DNA of 64,000 nucleotides from Actinomycetota bacterium (GTDB taxonomy: Bacteria > Actinomycetota > Thermoleophilia > Miltoncostaeales > Miltoncostaeaceae): positions 186,001 to 250,000 of the forward strand of contig CAUJCX010000020.1 of the NCBI GenBank assembly GCA_963169235.1, written 5' to 3'. This document shows, in pieces, positions 16,373 through 27,136 of this stretch. How positions within the stretch are numbered: the stretch's first letter is position 1; each line of letters starts with the position of its first letter. Below the pieces are notes generated by a model. That model ran no database searches. It was not told the origin of the DNA and worked only from the letters and a program-made list of their open reading frames with translations. Made by a program: the position numbers and the translations under genes.

Positions 16373-17892
16373 GGAAGCACCGCCGCCCGGTAGCCGTCGA
16401 CGTCGAGCAGGCGCGCTCCCGCCGTGTCGGCGATGTCCAGCAACGGGCCCGGCACGACGAACATGCCGAGGGAGATGGCGAGCATCACGGTGGACGTCAC
16501 CATCAGACGCCGCGGGATGCGCAGGTCGTCGGGGAGGTCCACCAGGCCCCCCCCGCCGGTGTGGGCGTCGTCGGGCCGGTACTTCTCCATGGGCGGTCCC
16601 CACATCACCTGGCTCCACAATCGCTGCATGGCCATCAGCGTCACCACCGCCGACAGCGCGATGGCCGCGAAGAGCACCCACTCCCACGCGCCCGCACCGT
16701 GGGCTACCGCCGTGACCAGGGCCACCTTGCCCCACAGGCCGGACAGTGGCGGCAGGCCGATGAGCGACGCGATGCCGAGCGCCATCACCGCCGCCGCCCA
16801 CGGCTCGCGCCGCATCAGACCGCTGAGCCGGTCGAACCGGCCCGTGCCGTAGGTCTGTTCGATGGCGCCGGACACCAGGATCAGCGCCCCCATGGTGAAC
16901 ACGTGGTGGGCGAGGTAGAACAGGCCGGCGCCGAGCGCTGCGGCCGTGAGCACCAGCGGTCCGATGAGGATGTGGCCCACGCCGCTGACCATCTGCCACG
17001 AGAGGGCGGTGCGCATGCGGCGCTCGCCGAACGTCGCGAAGGACCCCACCAGCACGGTCGCCACCACCGCCACGCCCAGCAGCGGCATCCAGGCCGCGTG
17101 CTCGCCGTCGAACGTGACGGCGTACACGCGGTACACGGCGTACAGCGCCACCTTGGTGTGGATGGCGGCGAACACCGACATGACGCCCGCGGATGCCGTG
17201 GGGTACGTGCGTCGCAGCCAGCCGTGCACGGGCACGACGGCGGCCTTCACGCACAGCGCCAGCAGCATCAGCGACACCGCGAACGCCGTGCGGGCGTCGC
17301 GGGCCGCCGCCCCGCCCAGCGCGGCGAGGTTGACGGTGCCGGTGACGCCGTAGACGAGCCCCACGCCCATCAGCAGGAGGGTGCTGGTGAGCACGTTCAC
17401 CAGCAGGAACGTGCGGCCCGCCTGCAGGCGGGACCACACCCCGGTCACGGCGATCAGCGCGTACGAGGGCAGGAGCATGACCTCGATCCACACGAACAGG
17501 TTGAACAGGTCGGCAGTGAGGAACGCCCCGGCGACACCGGCGCTGGCCATCAGCACGAGCGACGGCACGAAGTGGAGCCGGTCCTCCCCAGTGAACACCA
17601 GATGCACAGCGCTCACGGTGAGCGCGATGCCGGTGACGGTCAGCATCACGGCCGACGCCATGTCGGACACCAGCGAGATGGCGACGGTGCGGTCGAACCC
17701 CCCGACGGCGTGCGCCAGGTACGGAGTCGTGCGATGCACCGCGATGAGGTACGCACCGCCCGCCGCCGTCGCCGCGGGCACGCCGATCAGCAGGGTTCGG
17801 CTCACGAGAGGGCCGCGGAACACCACGCAGACGGCGGCGGCGCACAGGGGCACCACCATGAACAGCGGCAGCAGGGCGGGCGAGAACGTCAT
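16369..17892 (-). CDS. mrpD: Mrp Na+/H+ antiporter subunit D
   Basis: 507 residues with about 14 membrane helices, homologous to complex I NuoN/NuoM-type proton pumps. Family hallmarks are the ADLFNLFVWIEVMLL segment with the conserved glutamate in helix 5, the AAVVPVHGWLRRTYPTAS loop, and SVFAAIHTKVALYAVYR with a conserved lysine. It forms one of the two ion-translocating subunits of the antiporter. Overlaps mrpC and mrpE by four bases each. Confidence 0.92.
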   Translation of the reverse strand: MTFSPALLPLFMVVPLCAAAVCVVFRGPLVSRTLLIGVPAATAAGGAYLIAVHRTTPYLAHAVGGFDRTVAISLVSDMASAVMLTVTGIALTVSAVHLVFTGEDRLHFVPSLVLMASAGVAGAFLTADLFNLFVWIEVMLLPSYALIAVTGVWSRLQAGRTFLLVNVLTSTLLLMGVGLVYGVTGTVNLAALGGAAARDARTAFAVSLMLLALCVKAAVVPVHGWLRRTYPTASAGVMSVFAAIHTKVALYAVYRVYAVTFDGEHAAWMPLLGVAVVATVLVGSFATFGERRMRTALSWQMVSGVGHILIGPLVLTAAALGAGLFYLAHHVFTMGALILVSGAIEQTYGTGRFDRLSGLMRREPWAAAVMALGIASLIGLPPLSGLWGKVALVTAVAHGAGAWEWVLFAAIALSAVVTLMAMQRLWSQVMWGPPMEKYRPDDAHTGGGGLVDLPDDLRIPRRLMVTSTVMLAISLGMFVVPGPLLDIADTAGARLLDVDGYRAAVLP

Positions 17893-18221
17893 GCGTCGTG
17901 GTCCTCGCCCGTCTCCGGCGCGTGGTGCGTGTCGTCGTTGTGGCCGATCACCGCGAAGCCCAGCACCAGGATGGTGATGGCGAACGTGATCACGATGGCG
18001 GTGAGCACGAACGCCTGCGGCAGCGGGTCCGCGGTCGACGCCAGGTCCGTGCGGTCGCTGAGCGGCTCCTGGCGCCAGGCCAGCACGCCCGCGCTCAAAA
18101 GCAGCAGGTTCGCGGCGTGGCTCAGGAGGCTGACCCCGAACACGATGCGCACGAGGCTGCGCTGCATCATCAGGTAGACGCCGCCCGCCACGAGCACGCC
18201 TACGAGGATCGCGACGGTCAT
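17889..18221 (-). CDS. mrpC: Mrp Na+/H+ antiporter subunit C
   Basis: 110 residues, three helices, homologous to complex I subunit NuoK. The segment RIVFGVSLLSHAANLLLLSAG matches the family, as does DPLPQAFVLTAIVITFAITILVL with its conserved TAIVI. A histidine/acid-rich tail (GHNDDTHHAPETGEDHD) ends the protein. ATG at 18221 overlaps the fused mrpA-B stop. Confidence 0.9.
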   Translation of the reverse strand: MTVAILVGVLVAGGVYLMMQRSLVRIVFGVSLLSHAANLLLLSAGVLAWRQEPLSDRTDLASTADPLPQAFVLTAIVITFAITILVLGFAVIGHNDDTHHAPETGEDHDA

Positions 18222-21136
18222 CGCCGCGGCCCCCGGGGAGTGGTGCCGGACGCGATGTGACGGCTGGTGGGGCCCACGCGCCCGGTGGAGTGGTGCTCGT
18301 CGACCATGTCGTCGATGCGCTCGCGCGTCTCCTCGCCCTCCGGGTCGAGGAAGACGTCCTCCGACGTGCCCAGGATGTTGAACGCGATGAGGATCAACCC
18401 GAGCACGGCGGCGAAGATGCCGACGTCGAACAGCAGCGACGAGGCGACGGAGACGCCGAGCAACGAGACGTGCATCGGGCCGAGAAACGTGCCGGCGCCG
18501 ATGAGGCCGGCGATGCCGACGGCGTTCGCGAACAGGATGCCGCCGCCGATGAGCCACAGGGGCAGCGCCGGGGGGCCGATCTGACGGTCACGCGACGTCG
18601 ACAGATACGCGAGCCCCACGATGGTGGACGCCACCAGCGCGGCGACGAAGCCACCACCGGGCTCGTTGTGGCCGCGCACGAAGACCAGCAGTGAGAGCAG
18701 GGCCAGCACGGGCGTGAGGATGCGCATCAGGATCTGCAGGCGCACCGCGTTGGGCCACGCGACCGTGATGGCGCGATGCGCCGGTGCGCCCTCCGCGGGC
18801 AGGTCGGGCTTCGGCGGCTCCTCGTGCATGCGCGGGGGGTCCAGGCGGTCGGAGCGGACGGTGGACAGCACCGCGATCAGCGCGATGCCGGTCATGCCGA
18901 GCACCGCGACCTCGCCGAACGTGTCGAGGGCCCGGAACTCCACCAGGATCACGTTCACCACGTTGGTGCCGCCCGTCACGGGCTCCGACTGGGCGAACAG
19001 CTCGAGGCCCACCTGAGAACGCGCGCGGCGACCCGTCAGCACCAGCGTCACCACCGTGGCGGCCACGCCGGCCGCGATGGCCAGCAGCGGGGTGCCCACC
19101 CTCACCTTGCGCACCGGTGCCTGGTTCCAGAACGCGATCGGCAGGCGCTGGAGCACCAGCATGATCACGATGACCGCCAGCATCTCCACCAGCAACTGGG
19201 TCTGGCCCACGTCGGGCGCGCCCAGGCTGAACAGTTGCGCGGTCATCAGGACGCCGACGGCCGACAGCGACACCGTCGCGGCCAGGCGGGTACGGCTGCG
19301 GCACACCGCCACCACGGCGGCGGTGATGGTGACCAGCAGCACCACATCGATCAGCGTGTCGCGGCCGGGCCGGTAGTGCGGCAACGGGCCGTTGGCGAGC
19401 ACCGCCCACGTGCCGGCTGCCGACGCGGCGACGAACGCGGCGACGATGACGCCCAGATGCCGCGTGGGGTTGTCCGCGCGGGTCAGCCCCACGATGCCGA
19501 GGCCCAGACGCCGCAGCCCCGCCCGGAGGGCGGCGATGACGTCCGGTCCGCCGAACGGCAGCAGCGGGCGCTCGAGGGGGCGCCACAGGCGCCGGCGGTG
19601 CACGGTGAGGAACGCCCCGGTGGCGACCACTCCGGCGGTGACGATCAGCTCGGTCGTGACGCCGTGCCACACCGACAAGCCGGGGTCGTCGGGCCGGCCC
19701 CGCAGCGCGGCGTCCGCGGCGCGGATCACCGGCACGTCCAGCACCCACACGAAGATCCCCAGCGGCACGCTGAGCACCAGCGGGATGCCCGTGATCACCA
19801 GCAGGGGCCGCTCGGCGCGCTTCGCGGGCCGGTCGTCGCTGCCGTCGACGAAGCCCCCGAGCACGATCTTGGCGCAGTACAGGAACGTCATCACGCTCAC
19901 GAACGCGGCGAGGGACAGCGCGACGGGGCCCACCCATGCGGGCCCCGGCGCCTGCAGGAACGCCGTGAACATGGACTCCTTGGAGATGAAGCCCAGCATC
20001 GGTGGCAGCCCGGCCATCGACGCCACACCCAGCAGCGTCACCGCGAACGTGCCCGGCAGCGTCCGCCACAGCGGCGGCAGGCGCCGTATGTCGCGGGTGC
20101 CGGTGGCGTGGTCGACGATGCCCACCACCATGAACAGCCCCGACTTGAACATCGCATGCGCGATGGTGTGGATGATCGCGGCGTTCATCGCGAGGGGCGT
20201 GCCAACGCCGATGGTGGCCACGATCAGGCCCAGCTGGCTGACCGTGCTGTAGGCCATGAGCCCCTTGAGGTCGGTCTGGCCCAGCGCGAAGCGCGCCCCG
20301 ATGACGGCGGTCACGAACCCGGCGCTGAGGAGCATCAGGTGCCACGCGAACGTCTCGTTGAACGCGGGGCTGAAGCGCAGCAGCAGGAAGATGCCCACCT
20401 TCACGACGGCGGCGGCGTGGAGGTACGCGCTGACCGGGGTGGGGGCGGCCATGGCGTCGGGGAGCCACACGTGCAGCGGGAACTGGGCGGCCTTCGAGAA
20501 CCCGGCGATGGCCACCAGCGTCGCCACGGCCGTGGTGGTGCCGGCCTCGGTGTGCCACACCGGCGACGTGAGCGCCTCGCTGACCGACGTGGTGCCGACG
20601 CGGGCGATGATGAGCGCGATCGCCACCAGCAGCGCCAGCCCGCCCACGAACGTCACCAGCAGGGTGCGCATGCTGGCGAACTCGCCCGCGCGTCCGGAGC
20701 GGGCGATCAGCAGGAACGACGTCACCGACGTCAGCTCCCAGCAGATGAACAGCAGGATCAGGTCGTCCGCGAGAACCAGGCCCACCATGCAGGTGGTGAA
20801 CACCGCCATGACCAGCGCGAACGTGATGTGCCGGCCGGGGGCGAGATAGACGGCGCTGTACGCGAACACCAGCGCCCCCACCAGCAGCGCGAGCGCCGCG
20901 AACACGATGGAGAGGCCGTCGGCCCGCAGGGCGAGTTCCACTCCCAGTGTGGGGGCCCACTGCACCGACCACGTGGGGGCGCGGCCGTCCAGGACGTCGG
21001 CGGCCACCGGCCACAGGGCCGCGGCGGCGGCCAGGTACAGGGCGGCGATCACCCAGCAGGCACGGCGGCCCATGGTGCGCGTGAGCGGCACCGACACCAC
21101 CACCGTGGCGACCAGCACGGCCAGCGTCAGCAGCAG
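18218..21136 (-). CDS. mrpA: Mrp Na+/H+ antiporter subunit A fused to subunit B
   Basis: About 972 residues. The N-terminal two thirds is a NuoL-like channel (ICWELTSVTSFLLI, AGFSKAAQFPLHVWLPDAMAAPTPVSAYLHAA, HTIAHAMFKSGLFM). Then come the MrpA-specific C-terminal helices, and from about residue 800 an MrpB domain (FVRGHNEPGGGFVAALV, LFDVGIFAAVLG) with a charged tail. Separate mrpB is absent, so this fusion replaces it. Known Mrp complexes exchange Na+ for H+ and support pH and salt tolerance. The best start is a CTG at 21136: AAAGGA sits seven bases upstream and LLLTLAVLVATVVV completes the first helix. A GTG at 21118 would cut it and has no ribosome site. Confidence 0.88.
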   Translation of the reverse strand: MLLTLAVLVATVVVSVPLTRTMGRRACWVIAALYLAAAAALWPVAADVLDGRAPTWSVQWAPTLGVELALRADGLSIVFAALALLVGALVFAYSAVYLAPGRHITFALVMAVFTTCMVGLVLADDLILLFICWELTSVTSFLLIARSGRAGEFASMRTLLVTFVGGLALLVAIALIIARVGTTSVSEALTSPVWHTEAGTTTAVATLVAIAGFSKAAQFPLHVWLPDAMAAPTPVSAYLHAAAVVKVGIFLLLRFSPAFNETFAWHLMLLSAGFVTAVIGARFALGQTDLKGLMAYSTVSQLGLIVATIGVGTPLAMNAAIIHTIAHAMFKSGLFMVVGIVDHATGTRDIRRLPPLWRTLPGTFAVTLLGVASMAGLPPMLGFISKESMFTAFLQAPGPAWVGPVALSLAAFVSVMTFLYCAKIVLGGFVDGSDDRPAKRAERPLLVITGIPLVLSVPLGIFVWVLDVPVIRAADAALRGRPDDPGLSVWHGVTTELIVTAGVVATGAFLTVHRRRLWRPLERPLLPFGGPDVIAALRAGLRRLGLGIVGLTRADNPTRHLGVIVAAFVAASAAGTWAVLANGPLPHYRPGRDTLIDVVLLVTITAAVVAVCRSRTRLAATVSLSAVGVLMTAQLFSLGAPDVGQTQLLVEMLAVIVIMLVLQRLPIAFWNQAPVRKVRVGTPLLAIAAGVAATVVTLVLTGRRARSQVGLELFAQSEPVTGGTNVVNVILVEFRALDTFGEVAVLGMTGIALIAVLSTVRSDRLDPPRMHEEPPKPDLPAEGAPAHRAITVAWPNAVRLQILMRILTPVLALLSLLVFVRGHNEPGGGFVAALVASTIVGLAYLSTSRDRQIGPPALPLWLIGGGILFANAVGIAGLIGAGTFLGPMHVSLLGVSVASSLLFDVGIFAAVLGLILIAFNILGTSEDVFLDPEGEETRERIDDMVDEHHSTGRVGPTSRHIASGTTPRGPRR

Positions 21137-21402
21137 GGGGGCGTCCTTTCGGTGACTCGGCGGGCGGGCGTCCTGGGGGAGGGGCGTCCGGCGTCCGCGT
21201 CACGGACCGGCTACCCGTGGCGGAAGGTGAGGGCCGGTACGGCGGCGTCGCCGCGGACCCCCGGGTCGGAGCGATCCACCCCGCATCCGCCAGACGGGAT
21301 TCTGTCAGGTCGGGCGGCCTCGTACGCCCGGCGTCTCGGCCGCTGGGAATAAACGCGGGGCGAGGGTCGTCGGACCAGGTGACGACGCCACGGAGGCCCG
21401 CG

Positions 21403-21582
21403 ATGCTGACGCACGACTGGATCGACCACCTCGACGGGCTTCCCGCCTGGGACGACGACGCCGCCCTCACGCCGGCGCAGCGCGCCGTGCGCGACGCGCT
21501 GCTGCGGGCGGCGGACGCGATGAGCGCACCACCCGCCGTCCCCGACACCCCGCCCGGCGACGCCTCGCCGCCGCCGGGCTGA
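21403..21582 (+). CDS. Small acidic protein, 59 aa
   Basis: ATG at 21403 has a strong GGAGG six bases upstream (21392-21396), the main support for this gene. The product starts MLTHDWIDHLDGLPAWDDDAAL, has a helical ALTPAQRAVRDALLRAADA segment and ends in a Pro-rich tail. No family recognised. It is divergent from the mrp operon across a 266-bp gap that should contain promoters but shows no other recognisable feature; it converges on ilvD 17 bases away. Confidence 0.5.
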   Translation: MLTHDWIDHLDGLPAWDDDAALTPAQRAVRDALLRAADAMSAPPAVPDTPPGDASPPPG

Positions 21583-21599
21583 CGCGCTGCGCCCCGGGC

Positions 21600-23441
21600 T
21601 CAGTCGAACTTGCGCGCCGCGCCCTTGTCGGCCGACTGGGCGAAGCGGGCGAAGATCTTGAGGGCGGCCGACACCTCGCGGGTGCGGTCCGCGGGGTGCC
21701 AGCCCTTCGCGTCGCGCTCGGCGCGGCGCCGGGCCAGCTCGTCGTCGTCCACCTTCAGCGTGACGGTGCGGTCGGGGATGGAGAACGCGATCACGTCGCC
21801 GTCCTCCACCAAGCCGATGGCCCCGCCGGCCGCGGCCTCGGGCGACACGTGTCCCACCGACAGGCCCGAGCTGCCGCCCGAGAAGCGCCCGTCGGTGATG
21901 AGCGCGCACTGCGGCCCCAGGCCGACGCCCTTCAGGTAGCTGGTGGGGTACAGCATCTCCTGCATGCCGGGGCCGCCCTTGGGGCCCTCGTAGCGCACCA
22001 CCACCACGTCGCCCGGCTCGATGCGGCCGTTGAGGATCATCTCGACGGCGCGCTCCTGCGACTCGGCCACCTTGGCGGGCCCCGCGAACTCCCACTGCTC
22101 CTGCGGGACGCCCGCGGTCTTCACCACGCACCCGTCGGGCGCGAGGTTGCCGTGCAGGATCGCCAGGCCACCGTCGGCGGTGTACGCGTGCGCGACCGAC
22201 CGGATGCAGCCGTCCTCGTCGTCGGTGTCGAGCGTGTCCCAGCGGTTGCCGGTGCTGAACGCCTCGGTGGTGCGGACGCCGCCGGGGGCGGCGTGGAAGA
22301 GCTCCTCGGCCTTGTCGGTGGCCGTTCCGCCGCGGATGTCCCAGTCGGCCAGCCAGGCCTCCAGGCTGGGGCTGTGGACCGCGTGCACGCCGCGATCGAC
22401 CAGGCCGGCGCGGTCGAGCTCGCCCAGGATCGCGGGGATGCCCCCGGCTCGGTGCACGTCCTCCATGTAGAAGTCGATGCTGTTGGGCGCGACCTTGCAG
22501 ATGCACGGGGTGACGCGCGACAGGCGGTCGATGTCGTGCTGGTCGAACGGCACCTCGGCCTCCTGGGCGGCGGCCAGCAGGTGCAGCACGGTGTTGGTGG
22601 AGCCGCCCATGGCCACGTCGATGCGCATGGCGTTCTCGAACGCCGCCTTCGTGGCGATGGAGCGGGGCAGCACGGACGCGTCGTCGTCGTCGTACCAGCG
22701 GCGGCACAGATCCACCACGGTGCGCCCCGCGTCGAGGAACAACTCCCTGCGCGCGGCGTTGGTGGCCAGCGTGGAGCCGTTGCCCGGCAGCGCCAGTCCC
22801 AGCACCTCGGTGAGGCAGTTCATCGAGTTGGCGGTGAACATGCCGGAGCACGACCCGCACGTGGGGCAGGCGCTCTCCTCGATCACCGCGATGTCGCTGT
22901 CGGACACCGTGTCGTCGACGGCCATGGTCATGGCGTCGATGAGGTCCAGGCGCGAGCGGGCCACCCCGTGGGCGTCGATGACCGCGCGCCCCGCCTCCAT
23001 GGGCCCGCCCGACACGAACACCACCGGGATGTTGAGCCGCAGGGCCCCCAGCAGCATGCCGGGCGTGATCTTGTCGCAGTTGCTGATGCACACCAGCGCG
23101 TCGGCCATGTGCGCGTTGCACATGTACTCCACGGCGTCGGCGATGACCTCGCGGCTGGGCAGCGAGTAGAGCATGCCGTGGTGGCCCATCGCGATGCCGT
23201 CGTCGACGGCGATGGTGTTGAACTCGCGGCCCACGCCGCCCGCCTCCGCCACGGCCCCCGCCACCAGCTGCCCCATGTCCTTCAGGTGCACGTGGCCCGG
23301 CACGAACTGCGTGAACGAGTTGGCGATGGCCACGATGGGCTTGCCGAAGTCGTCGTTGGTCATGCCGGTGGCGCGCCACAGGGCGCGGGCCCCGGCCATG
23401 TTGCGGCCGTGCGTGGTGGTGCGGGAGCGGAGAACGGGCAT
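21600..23441 (-). CDS. ilvD: Dihydroxy-acid dehydratase
   Basis: 613 residues, the usual length of the E. coli-type enzyme. It dehydrates 2,3-dihydroxy-isovalerate and -methylvalerate to the 2-keto acids of valine and isoleucine synthesis. Fe-S ligand cysteines are in place: NCDKITPG (C122) and [14 protein letters not shown] (C195-C198). Other family blocks are [39 protein letters not shown] and [23 protein letters not shown] at 23441 follows a GAGG ribosome site. No other branched-chain genes are adjacent. Confidence 0.96.
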   Translation of the reverse strand: MPVLRSRTTTHGRNMAGARALWRATGMTNDDFGKPIVAIANSFTQFVPGHVHLKDMGQLVAGAVAEAGGVGREFNTIAVDDGIAMGHHGMLYSLPSREVIADAVEYMCNAHMADALVCISNCDKITPGMLLGALRLNIPVVFVSGGPMEAGRAVIDAHGVARSRLDLIDAMTMAVDDTVSDSDIAVIEESACPTCGSCSGMFTANSMNCLTEVLGLALPGNGSTLATNAARRELFLDAGRTVVDLCRRWYDDDDASVLPRSIATKAAFENAMRIDVAMGGSTNTVLHLLAAAQEAEVPFDQHDIDRLSRVTPCICKVAPNSIDFYMEDVHRAGGIPAILGELDRAGLVDRGVHAVHSPSLEAWLADWDIRGGTATDKAEELFHAAPGGVRTTEAFSTGNRWDTLDTDDEDGCIRSVAHAYTADGGLAILHGNLAPDGCVVKTAGVPQEQWEFAGPAKVAESQERAVEMILNGRIEPGDVVVVRYEGPKGGPGMQEMLYPTSYLKGVGLGPQCALITDGRFSGGSSGLSVGHVSPEAAAGGAIGLVEDGDVIAFSIPDRTVTLKVDDDELARRRAERDAKGWHPADRTREVSAALKIFARFAQSADKGAARKFD

Positions 23442-23573
23442 GGCGAACCTCGGGGTGGGCGTGCGCGGTTCTGCAGATGATGACGGGGCGGCGCCCCGCC
23501 ACCGCACTATGGCGCGAAAGGTGCCGGGTCGCCCGTCACGCGTCCCCGCGGCCGCCGGCCCTGGCGACGGCGC

Positions 23574-25247
<1,674 letters not shown>

Positions 25248-25345
25248 GGCAGCGGGCTCCTCGCGTCGCGGTGCGCCGCCGGGGGAAGCGGGCGGCCACG
25301 CCTCACGATAGCCAGCCTCGTGCGGTCGCGCGGGCAGGGCGCCGG

Positions 25346-25369
25346 CCCCGGTCACGATGCGGACCGGGG
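25346..25369 (-). terminator. Stem-loop behind the protease gene
   Basis: Perfect 8-bp inverted repeat, CCCCGGTC and GACCGGGG, with an 8-base loop, 28 bases past the protease stop and before pgi. It lacks a U-tract, so it may be a weak intrinsic terminator, a 3'-end stabiliser or both. Confidence 0.4.
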
Positions 25370-25396
25370 ACGTCGCCTGCGTTCGTCAGCGGCGGG

Positions 25397-26974
25397 TCAC
25401 TTCGTCCACGACGTGGACCACGACGACCAGCTCCAGCTGGACCACGACGGGTCCACGTCGCCCGAGCCCGTCCGCGAGCAGTTGCAGCTCCAGCTCGAGC
25501 GCGACCAGTCGGCGGTGAGGAACGGCGCGGCCGAGCTCCACGACGAGCGGCTCCAGCTGGACCACGCGGGGTCGATGGACCCGGTGGCCCGGTCGATCAT
25601 CGTGTGCGGCGTGAGGCCGTCGTTCGCCTGCGCCGTCACGTTGGTGTACACGGCCCCGTAGCCTGAGATCGCGGGCTCGCCGCCGGGCAGCGTCCGCGTG
25701 GTGCTCATCAGGATGCCCTTCACCTGGTTGGGCGTCAGCCACGGGCGCCGTTCCAGCATGAGGGCGACGGTGCCGGACACCATCGGGGCGGCCATCGACG
25801 TGCCCCCGGCCTGGATGTAGGCGTCGGACACCACGCACGACGGGCACTGCGACGCGAACTCGCTGCCGGGAGCCAGCGTCGAGACGATCTGCGAGCCGGG
25901 CGCGTACACCTCGGGCTTCGCGACGCCGTCCTGGGTCACGCCGCGGCTCGACCAGCTCGCGGCGGCGTCGTCGTCGCGGGTCGTGGTGCCCTGGTCGTCG
26001 AGGGCGCCCACCGTGATGACGTACGGGTCGTTGCCGGGCGCGTACTGCATGGCGGTGTCGGATGCGCCCCGGTTGCCGGCCGCCGCGACCACCACGATGC
26101 CGCGGTTCCACGCCTCCTCGACCGCCGCGTTCAGCGGGTCCTCGGACGGCGCGCCGGTGGTCGTCGACGTCAGCGACAGGTTGACGACGCGGATGTTGAG
26201 CTCGCTCTGCTTGTCGACCACGAACTGCAGGCCGTAGATGACGTCCAGCACGGTGGCCCGGCCCTGGTCGTCGCTGACCTTCACCGACACCAGGTCGGCG
26301 GCCGGTGCGATGCCCACGTAGTTGCCGTTCAGGGGGCCGCTGCGCAGGTTGCCGTTGCCCGCGATGATGCCCGCCACGTGCGTGCCGTGGCCGTACGTGT
26401 CGGCCGCGTTGGTGGCGTTGGGGTTGGTGACCACCGACGCGACCACCCGGGAGCCCGCGTCGCCGTACGAGCGGCGGAAGTCGGGGATGCCGCCGGCGAT
26501 GCCCGAGTCGATCACCGCCACCGCGACGCCACGGCCGGTCTCGGCCCGGTACGACGGCGAGTAGTTCCACACGTACGGCGCGCGCAGCGTGTAGGGGTAC
26601 GCCGTCTTCAGCGACCGCGTCGACACCATCTCGCCCTGCGCCCTGGCCGGACGGTTGGGCGTCACCGCGCGGACGCCAGCCTCGTGGCGCAGGCCCGCCA
26701 GGTCGCGCTGCGGCAGGCGCACGGCCAGGCCGTTGATGATGGTGAGCGTGCCGGTGACGCGCCCGTCGTGGCGGGCGACCGCCGCCCGCGCCGTCGCCGG
26801 GGCGACGCCGGGCTGCATCTGCACGATGGCGTCCACCATGCCCGGTGCGGGCGGGGTGGAGGGGCGCGCGTCGGGCGTCGCGGCGGCGGCCGTGGTGGCG
26901 CTCGCGATCACCGCCACGGCCGTGACGGCTGCGAGGCGTCCATGTCGGCGGAGGTGCGAGGACAGACTGGGCAA
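25397..26974 (-). CDS. Secreted subtilisin-like (S8) serine protease with Trp/Ser-rich tail
   Basis: 525 residues. The start is a TTG at 26974, chosen because AGGAG lies six bases upstream and a proper signal peptide follows (LRRHGRLAAVTAVAVI...AAAA). A propeptide (about 45-115, I9-like) precedes the catalytic domain: D156 in AVIDSG, H196 in GHGTHVAG, oxyanion N301 in AAAGN, and S393 in GGTSMAAP, all intact. The final 55 residues carry ten tryptophans in WSSW/SSW repeats plus a CNC pair. Its leader holds a class I cyclic di-GMP riboswitch, so secretion of this protease is probably tied to cyclic di-GMP level. Substrate unknown; a role in surface or biofilm remodelling is inference. Confidence 0.92.
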   Translation of the reverse strand: MPSLSSHLRRHGRLAAVTAVAVIASATTAAAATPDARPSTPPAPGMVDAIVQMQPGVAPATARAAVARHDGRVTGTLTIINGLAVRLPQRDLAGLRHEAGVRAVTPNRPARAQGEMVSTRSLKTAYPYTLRAPYVWNYSPSYRAETGRGVAVAVIDSGIAGGIPDFRRSYGDAGSRVVASVVTNPNATNAADTYGHGTHVAGIIAGNGNLRSGPLNGNYVGIAPAADLVSVKVSDDQGRATVLDVIYGLQFVVDKQSELNIRVVNLSLTSTTTGAPSEDPLNAAVEEAWNRGIVVVAAAGNRGASDTAMQYAPGNDPYVITVGALDDQGTTTRDDDAAASWSSRGVTQDGVAKPEVYAPGSQIVSTLAPGSEFASQCPSCVVSDAYIQAGGTSMAAPMVSGTVALMLERRPWLTPNQVKGILMSTTRTLPGGEPAISGYGAVYTNVTAQANDGLTPHTMIDRATGSIDPAWSSWSRSSWSSAAPFLTADWSRSSWSCNCSRTGSGDVDPSWSSWSWSSWSTSWTK

Positions 26975-27007
26975 GACCGGCTCCTGAATCGATTCATCGA
27001 CCGAGAA

Positions 27008-27086
27008 GCTGCGGCGGCCGGGCGGTCTGACGAGAGATCCCTGGCTTTGCGTCCCCGCCTCGCGGCGGGTTTGCCCCGTATGCAGC
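27008..27086 (-). promoter_or_regulatory. Class I cyclic di-GMP riboswitch (GEMM-I)
   Basis: On the minus strand the leader contains the two invariant GEMM-I blocks, GGGCAAACC (27076-27068) and GGGACGCAAAGCC (27055-27043). They are joined by a perfect 6-bp stem capped with a GCGA (GNRA) tetraloop (27069-27054), as in the known aptamer where that loop docks into the second stem. A closing P1 helix can form between GCTGC (27086-27082) and GCAGC (27012-27008). The protease start is 34 bases further on. A CCGGC in the 3' part of the aptamer could pair with GCCGG between the ribosome site and start, so control may be translational; the direction of the switch is not deducible by eye. Confidence 0.85.
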
Positions 27087-27136
27087 GATCCCCCCATCGG
27101 CCGAGGGTGCCGCGCCTTGAGGCTTCGGACCGACCT

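Noticed and set aside
16561-21352. Long plus-strand open frames opposite the mrp operon.
   Set aside because: Composition is dominated by His, Arg, Gln and Gly as expected from antisense reading of hydrophobic genes; no start signal or family match.
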